A DNA stretch of 34,427 bases from Flavobacterium sp. (GTDB lineage: Bacteria; Bacteroidota; Bacteroidia; Flavobacteriales; Flavobacteriaceae). Below are positions 32,578-34,427 of this stretch, piece after piece. A program made the position numbers and the translations under genes. The notes under the pieces are model-generated. The model was not told the DNA's origin. It searched no databases and worked only from the letters and a program-made list of their open reading frames with translations. The stretch covers positions 1 to 34,427 of the forward strand of contig NZ_JAIXSL010000013.1 in NCBI RefSeq assembly GCF_027484705.1, in the 5' to 3' direction. How positions within the stretch are numbered: the first letter of the stretch is position 1; every line of letters starts with the position of its first letter.

Positions 32578-33480
32578 TTACACAATTGGGATGCAGAGAT
32601 CCACAATACATTTTTTTTCTGGATGTTCATTAAAGTTGTTATGATAAATTTCAAATGGATATCTGTCTGCCTTTTTGTAACCATTGTCATTCATCCAAAT
32701 AAATAAACTGTCCCAAGACTTTTCAAATTCTACAGGTTCTATAACAAAGTGTCCCACAATGTTTTTTCCTTTTTCAAGAGTTATGAGTCCGACTTCACCA
32801 TCTACTGTTAGTTCTTGTTTTGATAAAATTCCAATACTCATTCTTACTTTGTCGGCATCGGTTACTTTAAAGCTGTCGTGAAAAACCCTACAAACATTTG
32901 TGTCTGTTTTAGAAAGTAATCCTTTGGCGGTTGCCCATTTAACAATTCTTTGAAAAGCATTGTCAATTCCGTTCACACCAATTTGTGTAACATAAGCCAA
33001 ATTCATTTTTGACATTTCTTTGATTTCAATTCTTGCATTCATTTTTATCCAATTTTTGAGATTATTAATGTTGCAAAGGTATTCTTCAGTGATAAAATTT
33101 TCTTTACCATTATTGCTATTGAGTTTGCCAATCTTGCTAAAATTGTCCAAGTTTAATTTTCGAAATTCGGTTGGGCTGTATCCGTATATTTTTTTAAATG
33201 TTCTAGAAAATGTAGAGTCATTTTTGAAGCCAAATCTATCTGCAATTTCAGCTATATTGTATTCTTTATGGTGAATTAGCATCATTGCAGCTCGTTCTAT
33301 TCTCTTTCGGATAATATATGAGTTTAGTGTTTCATTAGTTATTGCTTTAAAAAGTCTGTGGAGATGAAATGGAGCATAAAAGGCAATGCCTGAAATTATC
33401 TGTAATGACAAATCAGTGTCTAAATTTTCATCTATGAATATCAGGACTTTGTTTATTCGTTTGATATATTCTTCTTGCAT
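32578..33480 (-). CDS. AraC-family transcriptional regulator with a GyrI-like effector-binding domain
   Basis: Residues about 8-110 hold the two helix-turn-helices of AraC/XylS proteins (LSLQIISGIAFYAPFHLHRLFK, then YNIAEIADRFGFKNDSTFSRTFKKIYGYSPTEFR split over about 73-107). From about 145 to 300 is a GyrI-like (SbmC/Rob-type) domain: ARIEIKEMSKMNLAYV, GNAVEF-like LEKGKNIVGHFVI, and WDSLFIWMNDNGYKKADRYPFEIYHN. In this arrangement the second domain binds a small hydrophobic or cationic ligand and the first controls transcription, as in Rob/MarA-type stress regulators. The 300-residue length is normal. It converges with the DoxX gene, which is not in the same direction and need not be a target. 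Confidence 0.9.
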   Translation of the reverse strand: MQEEYIKRINKVLIFIDENLDTDLSLQIISGIAFYAPFHLHRLFKAITNETLNSYIIRKRIERAAMMLIHHKEYNIAEIADRFGFKNDSTFSRTFKKIYGYSPTEFRKLNLDNFSKIGKLNSNNGKENFITEEYLCNINNLKNWIKMNARIEIKEMSKMNLAYVTQIGVNGIDNAFQRIVKWATAKGLLSKTDTNVCRVFHDSFKVTDADKVRMSIGILSKQELTVDGEVGLITLEKGKNIVGHFVIEPVEFEKSWDSLFIWMNDNGYKKADRYPFEIYHNNFNEHPEKKCIVDLCIPIV

Positions 33481-33741
33481 TTCTTGTCTGTGAGGTGTTT
33501 TGTATAATTGCCACTAACGAATATAAGAAAATAAACCTTTTTCTTCTTAAATGCATTTAGGACTAAACGTGACAATAAAAATGAGGCAAAAACAAAATGT
33601 TGTAAGCAAAAACGGTTTAGATTTGAGTAAAACCGATGCTTTAAGAGGAATAATATTAAAAAAAGAATCAGTTTTGTTTAAACTCTTATTCATGGGATGG
33701 GATAGAAAATCAAAAAAAATGTAAAACGGTCAACCAAAAAT
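33481..33741. other. Intergenic stretch with no gene
   Basis: The only structure I see is CGGTTT/AAACCG around a ~12-base loop near 33608-33631. No ORF, promoter consensus or RNA gene is supported. It presumably contains the promoter of the leftward AraC/GyrI-like gene. Confidence 0.35.
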
Positions 33742-33777
33742 AAAAAAGCCTGCAATCACAACGATTACAGGCTTTTA
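33742..33777 (-). terminator. Terminator facing leftward, near-copy of the one at 2892-2927
   Basis: AGCCTGCAATC pairs with GATTACAGGCT with one mismatch. On the minus strand the stem runs into TTTTTTATTTTT. Most bases, including the loop end ACGATTACAGGC, are the same as at 2892-2927. Confidence 0.85.
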
Positions 33778-33836
33778 TGAGTCGGGGAGGGTAGCTTCGC
33801 TCATCTCCTGAACGCCATACCTGCAAATGCAATTTA

Positions 33837-33921
33837 CTGCCTTTAGCAAAGGCAGGCGACTGTAAATGAAAAAAGATTCCTATCAAGCGAGCTTGAGGAA
33901 TCTTTTTTCATTTACAGTCGC
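33837..33921 (-). terminator. Tandem hairpin and 26-bp perfect palindrome at the 3' end of ssrA
   Basis: CTGCCTTT (33837-33844) pairs with AAAGGCAG (33848-33855) around AGC. Directly next to it, 33856-33881 pairs perfectly with 33896-33921 (26 bp, from GCGACTG to ATTCCT) around a 14-base loop that can itself pair (CAAGC/GCTTG). The inner part carries A6 and T6 runs, so it could terminate transcription in both directions. It begins 20 bases beyond the tmRNA 3' end. Confidence 0.8.
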
Positions 33922-33940
33922 AATCAAATTGCGCTTGATG

Positions 33941-34333
33941 TGGAGTCGGGGAGAGTCGAACTCCCGTCCAAACAAGCAACTAAAGAGCTTTCTACACGTT
34001 TATTTCCTGTTTGGGTTTTCGACATCAGGCTAGGATAGGAACAACCACCAGACGCTTATCTTCTTTAGTTTTCGTCATCACTTCGAAGCGCAGTAATGCT
34101 TAGGTCCAAATTTACGATTTACCTGAATCGACCGCCAAGAACCAGAGCTTTCGAGGTAAATCCTGCTTTCCTACCTGGTAGGACGAGGCTAATCTTACTT
34201 TAATTCAGATTATGCAGCAAGAGCGTAGTTTCCTTCGCCGTGTAAAGTTTTGAGACATGGATTTACGAGATTTGTCCCCGTTCTCGACGTGCTTACTGTT
34301 CAATTCGACTTGCTGTCAAAACCAGTCGACCCC
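33941..34333 (-). ncRNA. ssrA: Transfer-messenger RNA (tmRNA, SsrA)
   Basis: Read leftward the RNA starts GGGGTCGACTGG (34333) and ends CTCCCCGACTCCA (33941). The first seven bases pair with the last seven before the discriminator A, with one G-U. The 3' end includes the T arm (GGGAGTTCGACTCTCCC). CCA is not encoded (ACA is), so it must be added. In between lie pseudoknot-forming segments and a tag reading frame. The RNA rescues stalled ribosomes with SmpB: it accepts the nascent chain and adds a degradation tag. At about 393 bases it is of normal one-piece length. A 7-bp tandem array occupies the position of its promoter (34343 onward). Confidence 0.95.
34210..34239 (-). other. tmRNA tag reading frame, peptide GEGNYALAA
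   Basis: On the minus strand GGC-GAA-GGA-AAC-TAC-GCT-CTT-GCT-GCA-TAA reads Gly-Glu-Gly-Asn-Tyr-Ala-Leu-Ala-Ala-stop. The YALAA end is the proteolysis signal recognised by ClpXP-type proteases. The common flavobacterial form as I know it is GENNYALAA, so this one has Gly at position 3. Confidence 0.93.
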
Positions 34334-34342
34334 AGTTTTTAA

Positions 34343-34427
34343 ATTGATAATTGATAATTGATAATTGATAATTGATAATTGATAATTGATAATTGATAAT
34401 TGATAATTGATAATTGATAATTGATAA
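34343..34427. repeat. Tandem (ATTGATA)n heptamer array at the window end
   Basis: Twelve perfect head-to-tail copies of ATTGATA fill 34343-34426, and a thirteenth begins at the last base, so the array probably continues beyond the window. It starts 10 bases upstream of the tmRNA 5' end. No TTTG/TAnnTTTG promoter can be fitted within it. Confidence 0.97.

Noticed and set aside
34343..34427. Heptamer array as a CRISPR
   Set aside because: Units are 7 bases, head to tail, with no spacers and no cas genes.

Overview
The window is AT-rich DNA from a Flavobacterium-like member of the Bacteroidota. Four things support this. At least seven secreted proteins end in type IX secretion system (T9SS) type A sorting domains and one ends in a CHU_C/type B domain. 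Promoters match the Bacteroidota form TTTG-N19-TAnnTTTG. Lipoproteins carry Cys-Ser-Lys-Asp-Asp-type surface-export signals. The tmRNA tag is GEGNYALAA, close to the flavobacterial form.

Layout. 1-350: 3' end of a T9SS cargo gene and its terminator. 370-5160: a membrane LytTR regulator, an S41 peptidase, an outer-membrane protein and a serine hydrolase. 5228-7799: a divergent ECF unit, with sigma and a probable membrane anti-sigma leftward and a DUF6249-like protein and a second serine hydrolase rightward; both arms start at matching ECF promoters. 8161-10816: a TPR histidine kinase and NarL/LuxR response regulator. 11022-14339: a promoter with a 16-bp palindrome drives a seven-repeat propeller-like lipoprotein, an ECF sigma factor with a transmembrane C-terminal extension, and a beta-barrel protein. 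14586-31785: about 17 kb of co-directional cell-surface genes (Asp-box propeller proteins, a choice-of-anchor J protein, an SGNH esterase-like protein, a lipid-anchored trypsin-like protease, small lipoproteins, a PKD/CHU_C protein, a reprolysin-like metalloprotease). 31827-33480: a truncated remnant, a DoxX protein and an AraC/GyrI-like regulator. 33742-34427: terminators, a large palindrome, ssrA (tmRNA) on the minus strand and a (ATTGATA)n array that runs off the window.

The most interesting signal is regulatory. Promoters ahead of 3233, 11200 and 22454 share a palindrome TACCTG-N4-CAGGTA, an AGGTA half-site abutting the -33 element, and an exact 19-bp spacing to TAnnTTTG. They probably form one regulon that includes a roughly 9.3-kb surface-protein operon. 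The palindrome has the 7-2-7 geometry known for NarL-family sites, and a NarL-type regulator is encoded next to one copy, so that pair is the leading but unproven candidate. Other unexplained structures are two homologous ~115-bp inverted-repeat elements with compensatory stem changes on either side of the 14586-16787 gene, a repeated 3'-end module near 373 and 2928, and the heptamer array at the ssrA promoter.
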